The notes beneath the pieces are model-generated. The model saw nothing but the letters and a program-made list of their open reading frames with translations. It had not been told where the DNA came from and ran no database searches. A stretch of 64,000 nucleotides of DNA from Arcticibacterium luteifluviistationis. GTDB lineage: Bacteria; Bacteroidota; Bacteroidia; Cytophagales; Spirosomataceae. Both the position numbers and the translations under genes were made by a program. Positions 35,743 to 44,097 of the stretch are shown here, in pieces. Location of the stretch: NCBI RefSeq assembly GCF_003258705.1, contig NZ_CP029480.1, positions 4,960,001-5,024,000 on the forward strand, written 5' to 3'. How positions within the stretch are numbered: the first letter of the stretch is position 1; each line of letters starts with the position of its first letter.

Positions 35743-36531
35743 TTATCCATTGTCAGAAAACTCTGGATAAAGCATCATGCCTCCATCCACATAAAGCGTT
35801 TCTCCCACCACATAATCACTCTCCACACTCGCAAGCCACACGGCGGCCTTTGCCACATCTATTGGCTGCCCTATTCGCTTATACGGTATAAGTTTGTTTA
35901 ATTCCTTCAGATTTGCTGGATTTGACCATGCTTCCTCGTTGATACTTGTTTTTATTGCACCTGGCGAAATAGCATTGACTCTAATTCCTTTTGGGGCAAG
36001 TTCCTGAGCTACAGATTTCATGAGCATAGATACACCACCTTTTGATGCCGCATAGTTTACATGCCCAGCCCACGGAATCATATCATGCACAGAACTCATG
36101 CAAATAATATTACCTCTGGCCTGACCCATTTTATGCTCTTGCTTCATAAATTGGCGTGCAGCTAAATTCATAGCAATAAATTGACCGGTTAGGTTTACAT
36201 CTATCACTGTTTGCCACTGCTTTAAATCCATTTCCAAAAAAGGAGAATCTACCTGCAATCCAGCATTAGCCACCACAATATCTACTCGGCCAAACTTCTT
36301 TACAGTTTCTTCAAAAAGACTTTTCATCTCCTCCTCATTTGACACATCGGCTTTTATAGCCAAACCGTCTGTCAAAACCTTTACTTCTTTCAAAACCTCT
36401 AAAGCTTCTTCTTCCGAAGAACGATAATTCACTATTACGTTCGCTCCTTTTCTTGCCATTTCTAAAGCTATGGCTTTTCCAATTCCGCTGCTACTGCCTG
36501 TTACAATCGCCGTTTTACCTTTTAGTGTCAT
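35743..36531 (-). CDS. Short-chain dehydrogenase/reductase (glucose 1-dehydrogenase-like)
   Basis: 262 aa classical SDR: cofactor loop TGSSSGIGKAIA at 9-20, NAG in VVANAGLQ, Ser in CMSSVHD, catalytic YAASK, and the C-terminal VGETLYVDGGMMLYPEF typical of glucose 1-dehydrogenase or 3-oxoacyl reductase subgroups. NAD(P) specificity and substrate are unresolved. It lies 33 bp downstream of the mlaD-type gene on the same strand, so may be co-transcribed with lipid transport. Confidence 0.85.
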   Translation of the reverse strand: MTLKGKTAIVTGSSSGIGKAIALEMARKGANVIVNYRSSEEEALEVLKEVKVLTDGLAIKADVSNEEEMKSLFEETVKKFGRVDIVVANAGLQVDSPFLEMDLKQWQTVIDVNLTGQFIAMNLAARQFMKQEHKMGQARGNIICMSSVHDMIPWAGHVNYAASKGGVSMLMKSVAQELAPKGIRVNAISPGAIKTSINEEAWSNPANLKELNKLIPYKRIGQPIDVAKAAVWLASVESDYVVGETLYVDGGMMLYPEFSDNG

Positions 36532-36563
36532 CTTACTTTTAGTTTAAAATTGAAATTAAGATA

Positions 36564-37595
36564 CTACTTCCCTTCTTCTAGCAGAGCCTCTTTAGCCTTA
36601 GCTTCTGCCTTCGCTTTCTTTTTGTAATATCTCCTGAAAAATATATTACTCTTTAAAGCTTCTAAGTTTTCGTCTAGCTTTTCTGTTCCTGAAGATAGGT
36701 TATCTAAAGTCTCTTTCACATTGTCGCCTGTAGCTTTATCGTTTAAAAGTACCCCTAATGTGCTGGTCTTATTATTGGTAATATTATCTGTGATTTGACC
36801 TACATCTTTTCTTACATCCGTCATCATAAGATTGGCCTCAGTCATGGTAGATTTCAATGCCTTAGTGCCTTCCATCAAATTACCCGTGGTAGTTTCTAAA
36901 GCAGGCATAATGGTGGTGTTATGCGTTAACTGATATGGTAAAGCTTTTGGGTTGCTAAGGTCAGCAGAAAACTTATTAAGATTAGTAGCAACACCCTGAG
37001 CAGATGTGGCCATGGCTTCCAGTTTTGCCACCGTTTGGTTTACATTATCATAAAGCTCATCGTCTTTTAAAAGCTTCCCTATTGAACCTTCGCCTCTAGA
37101 GATGCTTCCCATAATGCCTTTTAAATCTTCTGTGATAGCAAGAATGTTCTTGTTGTTTTCTTGAAGCGTTTTAATCATGTCTTGCTGCGAGTCTTCTTTA
37201 CTCACTTTGAACCTGTGCCCACTTTCAATTGCACCTGATTTCACATCGCCTCCAGCAATCACTAAAATAGGATTCCCTATTAAACCATCCGTGCTAATTT
37301 TGACATCGGCATCTTTAAAAATAAATTTTCGAGACTTCTCTTCAATTTCAAAATCAACCTCCACCCCTTTTCCTGGGATAAACTCTAGGCCAGCCACTGT
37401 TCCTACTTTTACCCCGGAAAACATCACATTGTTTCCTTTGTTTAGCCCCGCCACGTCTTCAAAGACCGCCACAGCATCTATTTTTTGAACAAATACCTTT
37501 CTCATATTACTGATAAGCATTACCACACCGGCAAAAATAATTAGCCCTATCAGCATAAAAAGGCCCACTTTCGCATTTCTCTTAGTCGTCTCCAT
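36564..37595 (-). CDS. MlaD/MCE family substrate-binding protein of an ABC lipid transporter
   Basis: 343 aa. One N-terminal TM segment (VGLFMLIGLIIFAGVVMLI), one MCE domain (VAVFEDVAGLNKGNNVMFSGVKVGTVAGLEF), then a long helical, coiled-coil C-terminal region rich in Asn/Thr/Lys. MCE proteins form a hexameric periplasmic ring that shuttles phospholipids between membranes. It follows the ATPase gene by 10 bp in the order permease-ATPase-MCE, standard for Bacteroidota Mla systems. Confidence 0.9.
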   Translation of the reverse strand: METTKRNAKVGLFMLIGLIIFAGVVMLISNMRKVFVQKIDAVAVFEDVAGLNKGNNVMFSGVKVGTVAGLEFIPGKGVEVDFEIEEKSRKFIFKDADVKISTDGLIGNPILVIAGGDVKSGAIESGHRFKVSKEDSQQDMIKTLQENNKNILAITEDLKGIMGSISRGEGSIGKLLKDDELYDNVNQTVAKLEAMATSAQGVATNLNKFSADLSNPKALPYQLTHNTTIMPALETTTGNLMEGTKALKSTMTEANLMMTDVRKDVGQITDNITNNKTSTLGVLLNDKATGDNVKETLDNLSSGTEKLDENLEALKSNIFFRRYYKKKAKAEAKAKEALLEEGK

Positions 37596-37605
37596 TCTTC
37601 TTTTA

Positions 37606-38370
37606 TTAAAGGATTACTTCGTTTGCAATGAAATTGTAATCGTAAAATTGTTTAATTTCTTTTTCTGCTTTTTTATTAAAAATATCTTCAAAATCACCTG
37701 TCTGGTCAAATCTGCCATCCAATAAAACGGTTACCGTATCTGCTGTTTGTTTGGCACAGGTAAGGTCATGCGTAATAATGATAGAGCTAGATTTATATTC
37801 TTCTTTGACCTGATTCATGAGGTCGTTAATTTCTACACAGGTAATGGGGTCAAGCCCTGCCGTAGGTTCATCATAAAGAATCACTTCAGGATTCATCACG
37901 ATGGTTCTGGCTATACCAATTCTCTTTTTTTGACCGCCAGAAAGCTCCGATGGCATTTGATTTTTGGTTTGCTCCAAACCTACCGCTTCCAGTACTCTGT
38001 CTACTCTTTTGTTAATTTCTGATTGAGAAATAGTTCTTAGAGCATATTTGAGCGGAAACTCTATATTTTCTTTGATGCTCATACTGTCGTACAATGCTGA
38101 GTGCTGAAAACAGAAACCTATTTTCAAACGAAGTTCCAGCAATTCTGCTTTTGAAATGTTGGTCATGTCATAACCCAGTACATTCACATCGCCAGCATCT
38201 GGCTTTATCAAACCAGCTATAATCTTTATCAAAACAGATTTTCCAGAACCAGACTTACCCAAAACCACTAGATTTTCACCATTGGTCAAACTAAGTTTAG
38301 CATTCTCCAGCACTTTCAAATCGCCAAAGGATTTATAAAGCCCATTTATTGATATTACTTCGTTTCTCAT
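37606..38370 (-). CDS. MlaF-type ABC transporter ATPase
   Basis: 254 aa ABC subunit: Walker A GKSGSGKS near residue 40, Q-loop, signature LSGGQKKRIGIARTIV, Walker B VILYDEPTAGLD and H-loop ITHDL. The QKKR in the signature region is typical of MlaF-like lipid ATPases. It energises lipid transport with the permease gene, which overlaps it by 4 bp. Confidence 0.93.
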   Translation of the reverse strand: MRNEVISINGLYKSFGDLKVLENAKLSLTNGENLVVLGKSGSGKSVLIKIIAGLIKPDAGDVNVLGYDMTNISKAELLELRLKIGFCFQHSALYDSMSIKENIEFPLKYALRTISQSEINKRVDRVLEAVGLEQTKNQMPSELSGGQKKRIGIARTIVMNPEVILYDEPTAGLDPITCVEINDLMNQVKEEYKSSSIIITHDLTCAKQTADTVTVLLDGRFDQTGDFEDIFNKKAEKEIKQFYDYNFIANEVIL

Positions 38371-39158
38371 CTTAGCGAATTTGTTACTTGAACCACAAAA
38401 ATTTCAATAATAAAAATCAAGAAAATAGACCTTACTACTGCGGTATTGGCTGCCTTCCCTACGCCTAGTGTACCTTTTTCGGCATTAAAACCACTATAAC
38501 AACTCACCATACCAATAGTAAAACCAAAAAGAATGGCTTTAATTAAGGCCGAGATAATATCTAAGAAAACAATGCTATCAAAAGCTGCTAAAAGATAGGC
38601 TGTAAAGTTGGTTTGCTCATTTAATGTCACATTAATAAAGGAACCCAAAAGAGCCACCGCTGCGGTGTAAAACGATAAAATAGGTATGGTAACCGTGGTG
38701 GCCAACACCCTAGTAACGACCAAAAAACTAAATGGATTTACGGCAGAAACCTCCATGGCGTCTATTTGCTCGGTAACTTTCATACTACCAAGCTCTGCTC
38801 CAATATTAGAACCTACTTTTCCTGCGGCAATAATAGAGGTAACCAATGGTGCCAATGCCCTAACAATGGCAATAGCCACCAAACTAGGTAACCAAGATGT
38901 GGCACCAAACTCCTGAAGAGAAGGCCTAGACTGCTGGGTAAAAACCAAGCCAGTCACAAAACCTGTCAAACTTATGAGGGGCAGCGATTTTAAACCTACT
39001 TGGTAACACTGATTCATAAACTCCGACCAAACTAAACTGCCTGTACCCAGCTCTTTAAAAAATCTAAAAATGAAATCAAATCCACTTTTAAACTCTGAGA
39101 GCCATTTGTCTAATTTCCTGGATAAAAAGATTTCCTTTTTAGGTTTAGATTTACTCAT
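38367..39158 (-). CDS. MlaE-family ABC permease
   Basis: 263 aa. The MlaE/YrbE signature is complete: SGFVTGLVFTQQSRPSLQEFGA, the IAAGKVGSNIGAELGSMKVTEQIDAM cytoplasmic coupling block, and a C-terminal set of hydrophobic helices. The first gene of the mlaE-F-D run. An 8-bp-arm palindrome of the stress motif lies 72 bp upstream, so the lipid-transport operon may respond to envelope stress. Confidence 0.93.
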   Translation of the reverse strand: MSKSKPKKEIFLSRKLDKWLSEFKSGFDFIFRFFKELGTGSLVWSEFMNQCYQVGLKSLPLISLTGFVTGLVFTQQSRPSLQEFGATSWLPSLVAIAIVRALAPLVTSIIAAGKVGSNIGAELGSMKVTEQIDAMEVSAVNPFSFLVVTRVLATTVTIPILSFYTAAVALLGSFINVTLNEQTNFTAYLLAAFDSIVFLDIISALIKAILFGFTIGMVSCYSGFNAEKGTLGVGKAANTAVVRSIFLIFIIEIFVVQVTNSLR

Positions 39159-39229
39159 TTTTGTTTTTGCGTCTTATAGAATATATATACACGTACAAGG
39201 TTTATTAAAAGTTCGTACCGTGCCATAAA

Positions 39230-39249
39230 GTGTAGATATAAATCTACAC
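39230..39249. promoter_or_regulatory. Palindromic motif upstream of mlaE
   Basis: GTGTAGAT (39230-39237) and ATCTACAC (39242-39249) around a 4-bp centre. It shares TGTAGA with the motif; the last bases differ from the exact consensus. Confidence 0.5.
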
Positions 39250-39271
39250 ACAAAGATACGGACAAGTATGC

Positions 39272-39305
39272 AAAAAAGCCGCCTACAGAATATCCGTAGA
39301 CGGCT
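39272..39305 (-). terminator. Terminator after the DUF547 gene
   Basis: AGCCGTCTACGGAT and its partner ending AGGCGGCT (minus strand) form an imperfect stem followed by a T-run. Confidence 0.85.
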
Positions 39306-39333
39306 CGGGCTAAACTAAAACGCGAAAAAAATC

Positions 39334-40188
39334 TTAAAACGCACCGTTTAGTTTCCAGCTATAGTCCATATAGCTAAAGTCGTCTTGCTTTTTGTCTATT
39401 TTCACGTCAGAATATTTATTAACCCACTCTGCTATTGGCATCTTTCTTTCAAAATCTTTTTTATACCATTTGAATAGCGGACTAATGGCCACACCATCTT
39501 CACTGATTTTGTTTTTCGCCTTATTGTTCAGAAACGCTTCACCTTCTTCGTCCAGCTGTTTATCTAGTTTTTTGGCAGTGTAAGCCTCATTTCTAAGTCT
39601 TGGGCAAGACTCTGCTGCACATACCAGTGCAAAATGATAACGTGGGTCTTTCTTAAAGTCTTTTCTAAGAATACCGTGTTCAATGTTGTTTAAATCATAT
39701 TTATCACCATCAATCTCAATGAATTTGATATCCCAAGGTGTATTCACAAAAGGTATTTGTGTTTTTGGGCCAATGTCTTTAATGCTGGAAACACCTTTAT
39801 TATCTAAAATCAATTTTACCGTAAAGGCATTATAGGCGTTTATCCAGTAAGCCATTTTCTCGTCGTCAGACCAGTTTTTGGCAGGAGCGTTTTCAGATAT
39901 TTCGGCCAAATAAGCTTCTAGCTCCGCCTTATCATTCATCATTCCTCCATAATCTACCTCGCCTTTGTCGTTCACGTGGTCTTTCAGGAGCTTATCCCAA
40001 GTAGAAGCGTTGGCTTGTTTGCCTTTGTCTTTTTCCTTTCTATCTACATTTTTTGATTCTTCTGTGGCAGCAGGAGTTTCTTCTGAGCTCATGCTGGCTT
40101 CTTGTATAGCTGTTTCTTGCTCTGAATCTGCGTTTTGACAAGCCATACCTACTGTGGTAAGGGCTATCATTATAAGTATCTTTTTCAT
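39334..40188 (-). CDS. DUF547 domain lipoprotein
   Basis: The ATG at 40188 gives a lipoprotein signal (IALTTVGMAC). After an acidic, disordered linker the DUF547 domain begins (WDKLLKDHVNDKGEVDYGGMM, then KMAYWINAYNAFTVKLILDN, HFALVCAAESCPRLRNEAY). The family has a conserved Cys-rich loop (AAESCP), and is thought to be a papain-like or thiol-dependent enzyme; function unproven. A TGTAGAAA site lies 65 bp upstream. It shares its leader AACACTAATT with the 22-aa ORF at 54.6 kb. Confidence 0.88.
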   Translation of the reverse strand: MKKILIMIALTTVGMACQNADSEQETAIQEASMSSEETPAATEESKNVDRKEKDKGKQANASTWDKLLKDHVNDKGEVDYGGMMNDKAELEAYLAEISENAPAKNWSDDEKMAYWINAYNAFTVKLILDNKGVSSIKDIGPKTQIPFVNTPWDIKFIEIDGDKYDLNNIEHGILRKDFKKDPRYHFALVCAAESCPRLRNEAYTAKKLDKQLDEEGEAFLNNKAKNKISEDGVAISPLFKWYKKDFERKMPIAEWVNKYSDVKIDKKQDDFSYMDYSWKLNGAF

Positions 40189-40252
40189 AATTAGTGTTTT
40201 AAATCCCGAATGCCCTATCGACATTCAGTACTACAGCTTAAATTCTTATTCC

Positions 40253-40260
40253 TGTAGAAA
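40253..40260 (+). promoter_or_regulatory. TGTAGAAA site upstream of DUF547 lipoprotein
   Basis: Exact TGTAGAAA copy (CCTGTAGAAAAC, 40251-40262), 65 bp before the chosen start, in the opposite reading direction. Confidence 0.45.
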
Positions 40261-40623
40261 ACACACCTCTATTACCCAAAAAGGTATTTCAGGCTCACTT
40301 ATAACGTATATAGATGATTGATTTTTAGATGAATACTTATATAGGAGGCTTAAAGACCTTTGTGAGTCTGTTAAGTAGAATTAGATTTTAGAAGCTAGGG
40401 CATCATTTTAATTATATGTGATTACCGCATAGTCAGTATGCCTATTTTGTAATAATGGCATCGGTCTGAAGACCGAAATCTTTATTCCACGAGGTCAGGA
40501 AGACCTCGCGGAGCGGGGGGGCAAAAAGACTTCGCCGAGCGGAGTGCTTGAGCTCAACAGAGGCTCAAATGAACCGAAGCCTTAATCGCTGCATTCGAGC
40601 CTAATTGTTGGCAACCGTATTTT
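40261..40623. repeat. Repeat-rich intergenic stretch left of the protease cassette
   Basis: Contains hairpins CGGTCT-GA-AGACCG (near 40462) and CGAGGTC-aggaa-GACCTCG (near 40490), a GC-rich patch to about 40560, a 22-bp segment at 40564-40585 found again at 44060-44081 with one mismatch, and TTGTTGGCAACC (about 40605-40616), which mirrors GGTGCCAACA at 42162. No gene is visible. Composition differs from the neighbours. Confidence 0.6.
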
Positions 40624-42144
40624 TTAATAAATTTTAATTAAACAGACATAATTCTTAAGAACCTTCACTTGGTCTTTTAAATCTTTGTCAGATAATGAAG
40701 TGTTCGCACTCAATTCTTCCTTCTGTGGTAACATGTTGTAAATGTTTATTAGGTAAGTAGCTTTAATTGCATAATTGACATTTTCAACGGACGTTCCAAC
40801 TGCACGTTCATTCAATTTTGAGGTTGTCAGACCTACTATATTTCCGTCTTTGTTGAAAAGTGGACCCCCTGAATTACCTGGTTGGATTGGTGTAGTTATC
40901 TGAATAAATCGTACATCGTCCTTTAATCCACTATTTGAACTGACAATCCCATCTGTGACTTTATAATTGTCACCCATTAAACTGTTTAAGGGATAACCTA
41001 TCGTAAAAACGTCTTCACCAATATCCGTGGTTTGTAAAATTGAATACGGTAGTGAATTAAAACCTTTGAATTCATCATCATCAATTTTTAGTAATGCTAC
41101 ATCATTAGATTCATCTTTTAAAAGAATAGATGCAGTATATGTTTTTGTGCCAAACTCAGTATTTAGATGTATTTCAATTCTATCAGCATTTTCAATAACG
41201 TGTGCATTTGTAGCAATAACACCATCTGTCGAAATTACAAATCCACTACCTGTTGCTTTAATTCCATCAATCGTAGTAGCAGAACTCACATCAGCTGACG
41301 GATACATTTTTATAAACTTGTCTGTTCGTTTATCGCCTGTCTGTGCATCTTTGAATTCCACAGATAGCAGAGCAGGATTTTCCATTAAGGCAAAAGTTTC
41401 AAATGGGGTCTTGTTTCCCATGAACCATGTTGTTGAATAAAAACCTTTCATTGAGCTTGGTTCAAAAACAGCCTTTACATCTCCTGGTTTCCAATGTTTG
41501 AAGTCAGATTCAATAATTATCGCCTTATACTCATTCTTATACTTTTTTATACCAATCATGTAATATCCAAACTGGTCTGATTGATAAGATTTGTAAATGC
41601 CTTCAATTTCATCAATGGTATTTGTTGTATAGTATGTTTTCAAGGATTCTTCAGTTTCTTCGAGCTTTTCAACTTCGGGATATTCAATCTTAGGGGTTTT
41701 AGAAGCATTGTAGGATAATTGGTAATTCCCAAAACCTTTGAAGATGTTTTTTAGACTCCTGTTGTAATTATCTTGAAAATCGTTTACCCAATTCGCAGCA
41801 GTTGATTTGTCAGTATATACCAAATCGCCCTTACAATTTCTGATTTCCATAAAAACTTTAGAACCATCACTATTATTGACTAGTACATTTAAAATTAGAC
41901 ATGGGTTAAGTTGTGCTTCTTTAGGCCATGAATTGTTATTGTTACCTAATATATAAAACCCCGAATTTTTTAAAAATCTTTCAGTACTATATGATAGACC
42001 ATAGATGTCGGTTCTGCCATTTTTATATTCTAGTTTCTGAACATAGGCATATTTGTATCCATCTAAACTTTTCGGGTTACTTTGTCCAAACCCAATGTTC
42101 CATGACATTACAATAGATAAAAAAATAAGGTAAGTACTTTTCAT
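40624..42144 (-). CDS. HtrA-like trypsin-fold serine protease with a long N-terminal region
   Basis: 506 aa with a signal peptide (YLIFLSIVMSWNIGFG, then Q). The first ~290 residues are of no known family. The C-terminal protease domain has the triad His315 (TNAHVIE), Asp348 (SNDVALLKI) and Ser425 (QPGNSGGPLF), as in HtrA/DegP-like enzymes, but no PDZ domain. Likely a periplasmic or secreted protease. It is transcribed alone; both flanks carry matching inverted ends (GCCAACA type) of an island cassette. Confidence 0.85.
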   Translation of the reverse strand: MKSTYLIFLSIVMSWNIGFGQSNPKSLDGYKYAYVQKLEYKNGRTDIYGLSYSTERFLKNSGFYILGNNNNSWPKEAQLNPCLILNVLVNNSDGSKVFMEIRNCKGDLVYTDKSTAANWVNDFQDNYNRSLKNIFKGFGNYQLSYNASKTPKIEYPEVEKLEETEESLKTYYTTNTIDEIEGIYKSYQSDQFGYYMIGIKKYKNEYKAIIIESDFKHWKPGDVKAVFEPSSMKGFYSTTWFMGNKTPFETFALMENPALLSVEFKDAQTGDKRTDKFIKMYPSADVSSATTIDGIKATGSGFVISTDGVIATNAHVIENADRIEIHLNTEFGTKTYTASILLKDESNDVALLKIDDDEFKGFNSLPYSILQTTDIGEDVFTIGYPLNSLMGDNYKVTDGIVSSNSGLKDDVRFIQITTPIQPGNSGGPLFNKDGNIVGLTTSKLNERAVGTSVENVNYAIKATYLINIYNMLPQKEELSANTSLSDKDLKDQVKVLKNYVCLIKIY

Positions 42145-42161
42145 TTTAGACTTTCTTTATG

Positions 42162-42241
42162 GGTGCCAACATTAGTATAGACGCAAATTAGCCGTTTTTA
42201 TCCGTTAAAAACGGCTTAAAATAACAAATTGATTATTCGGT
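42162..42241. repeat. Intergenic repeat, copy 1
   Basis: About 80 bp, nearly identical to 45807-45881 (30 bp from ATTAGTATAG on are the same). It contains a stem AGCCGTTTTTA / TAAAAACGGCT whose loop differs between copies (TCCGT here), then AAATTGATTATTCGGT. It lies 18 bp upstream of the protease gene start. Confidence 0.75.
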
Positions 42242-42289
42242 CATTTATCAAACTTATCCTTTTTCACGCTTAACAAGTATACCTCGGTC

Positions 42290-43588
42290 TTAGAGTTTAC
42301 TCTGCTTTACCATTTTATCGAAATCTTTCGATTTAATAAAGTTTTGCTTTTTCTTATTTACTTGTATAGCTTCCAGAAATCCAAGTTTCACTAGCGATTT
42401 CAAATCTGACCTTGCGGTAAAATTTGAGATATTAAACCTAGATTCAATTTCTTTAGTGCTAAAGATTCTATCAGGGTCATCATTTAAAATCTTAAGTATT
42501 TGAGCGGTCCTTTCATTTACCAATGGAATCTTCATGAACTTTCCAGCTTGAGAAACTTCTTTTTGTTTTCTGCTTATATACTCTTTGAGAGCGTCATAAG
42601 CTTTCTCCATTGTTCTGATATGGTAAGTTATAAAGTAGCTTAAATCATTTTCGTCAGACTCCGTATAAAGGTAAGCTTTCTCATACTGTACTTTTGTGTC
42701 TTGAATTATTCTAGAAATAGAAAGGTATTCGGTAAGCCAATACCCTTTTTTCAGCATATACCAATAGAACAAAGCTCTTGCTGTTCTTCCGTTTCCATCG
42801 GTAAATGGGTGAATCCACCCTATCATAAAATGAATAACGCAGCCTTTTATAATTGGATGAATAAAATCTTTGGTATCATTATTAAAGAAGGTACACAACT
42901 CTTCTATCAGGCTTTCCAATTCTTCAAAAGCTGGAGGATTGTGTACAATTTCACCTTTGGTATAATCTACCACATGGACTTCATTATTATCTCTAAACTG
43001 GCCTTCATCTTCTGGGTCATCTAAAGTTTGATTAGAAATTAATTTATGAATGTAAAGTATATTTTCCGGCGTAAGTTCTTTGTCTTTATTTTGAACAATA
43101 TGCTTCATGGTTATGAAATTGTTCATTATCATTATTTCAGACTTACTCTTAGGCTTTTTCTCTAATTGAATCATTTCTTTTGCCCTTTTTCGTGTCGTGT
43201 TGGCTCCTTCAATCTGGCTACTTGAAATCGATTCCTCTATAAGTGAACTTATTATGAATTTTGTTTTATCAGTTTCTGCTATTCCTATATTACTCCCGAG
43301 CGTACCGCCAATGTGCATATCAAACTGATGTAAAGCCCTTTGCATAAAATCAGTTATAACATAAGAAAATGCATATTTGCCAAATCCTATCTTTGTACTT
43401 TTAAGCACCCTGTGTAGTTTAACGGCATTCCACAGCTCCTCAGGTGAATATTTTTTTGATTTATATTTTACTTTATCCCAGTACAAATATTCATCCTGAA
43501 TATTTTTTAGTATTCCATTCGACTGTAATTCTACCATTAAAGAGATTGTATTCTCTTCATTTTTATATGCTGGGGCTTGTTCTATCAT
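42290..43588 (-). CDS. Class II Fic family AMPylase with winged-helix tail
   Basis: 432 aa. I choose ATG 43588 over the TTG at 43603. The N-terminal DUF4172-like part carries the inhibitory motif SSQIEG ((S/T)xxxE(G/N)) at about residues 123-128 (128-133 if the longer start is used), which makes it a class II Fic protein. The core has the complete HPFTDGNGR motif (about 260-268). The C-terminus is a winged-helix domain (FNISNFTARSDLKSLVKLGFLEA). It transfers AMP to a target protein and may regulate itself. The gene is alone in an accessory island. Confidence 0.93.
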   Translation of the reverse strand: MIEQAPAYKNEENTISLMVELQSNGILKNIQDEYLYWDKVKYKSKKYSPEELWNAVKLHRVLKSTKIGFGKYAFSYVITDFMQRALHQFDMHIGGTLGSNIGIAETDKTKFIISSLIEESISSSQIEGANTTRKRAKEMIQLEKKPKSKSEIMIMNNFITMKHIVQNKDKELTPENILYIHKLISNQTLDDPEDEGQFRDNNEVHVVDYTKGEIVHNPPAFEELESLIEELCTFFNNDTKDFIHPIIKGCVIHFMIGWIHPFTDGNGRTARALFYWYMLKKGYWLTEYLSISRIIQDTKVQYEKAYLYTESDENDLSYFITYHIRTMEKAYDALKEYISRKQKEVSQAGKFMKIPLVNERTAQILKILNDDPDRIFSTKEIESRFNISNFTARSDLKSLVKLGFLEAIQVNKKKQNFIKSKDFDKMVKQSKL

Positions 43589-43611
43589 AATCTTGTAGTA
43601 CAAATATAGAG

Positions 43612-43644
43612 AAATAGCGAGATTATAGACAAATCTCGCTATTT
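43612..43644. promoter_or_regulatory. Perfect 13-bp inverted repeat just upstream of fic
   Basis: AAATAGCGAGATT (43612-43624) and AATCTCGCTATTT (43632-43644) around a 7-bp loop, ending 24 bp before the chosen start. Either a self-operator for the winged-helix tail of the Fic protein or a stem-loop in the leader. Confidence 0.55.
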
Positions 43645-43681
43645 TTACTTTCCTGAGTTTCTGGAATAAATTGCTTTCCTT

Positions 43682-43798
43682 TTATTCTTGATTGAGCCAT
43701 CTCTTTTGATTTTGCTTCGCTTCAATTCTAGCTTTATTCATACTCGTCTCTTTTTTCTTAAAAGGTCTTCTGCTTGGTTCAAAGTGTAAGTTTTCATC
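43682..43798 (-). pseudogene. Possible decayed gene remnant
   Basis: The minus strand has an open run DENLHFEPSRRPFKKK, then MNKARIEAKQNQKRWLNQE and a stop, with a stop just upstream and no plausible start for the first part. It looks like the C-terminal remains of a basic protein. No family is recognised; weak call. Confidence 0.3.
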
Positions 43799-43943
43799 TT
43801 CCTATTTTGATAACGCTGACTCGTTAGTTGTCAGCAAAATACTCAAATTTTCAAAAAGGCTTGACTTCAACATGAAGAGTCCTTATTTAAAAAAAAGACC
43901 CAAAAACTTAAATAGTGCAAGGGCTTAATTAAGCTAAAGCGAA

Positions 43944-44024
43944 TTATTTCATCGGAATCAGCTTACTATAAGAAACCACATGCTCCTCCATAATATCTCC
44001 TAATTCACTAATTAATCTGAATGT
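43944..44024 (-). pseudogene. 3' remnant of a PhoD-like phosphatase gene
   Basis: On the minus strand this encodes TFRLISELGDIMEEHVVSYS then KLIPMK and a stop. It aligns without gaps with the last residues of the intact gene at 47153-48652 (TFRLIDELGNIMEEHTVPYS, KLTPVGK). The reading frame is broken by a stop immediately upstream, so only the last ~26 codons remain. A perfect palindrome (TTAATCTGAA / TTCAGATTAA, 44012-44033) spans its upstream end. It points to a lost paralogue or a rearrangement break. Confidence 0.7.
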
Positions 44025-44059
44025 TCAGATTAATTCAACTTAGTTTTTTATGCGTTATC

Positions 44060-44081
44060 CTCAAATGAACCGAGGCCTTAA
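44060..44081. repeat. 22-bp dispersed repeat, copy 2
   Basis: 21 of 22 bases match 40564-40585 (TCAAATGAACCGAxGCCTT core). Both copies lie 16-40 bp beyond the 3' end of a minus-strand island gene. Confidence 0.65.
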
Positions 44082-44097
44082 ACCTAAATTATTAGTC

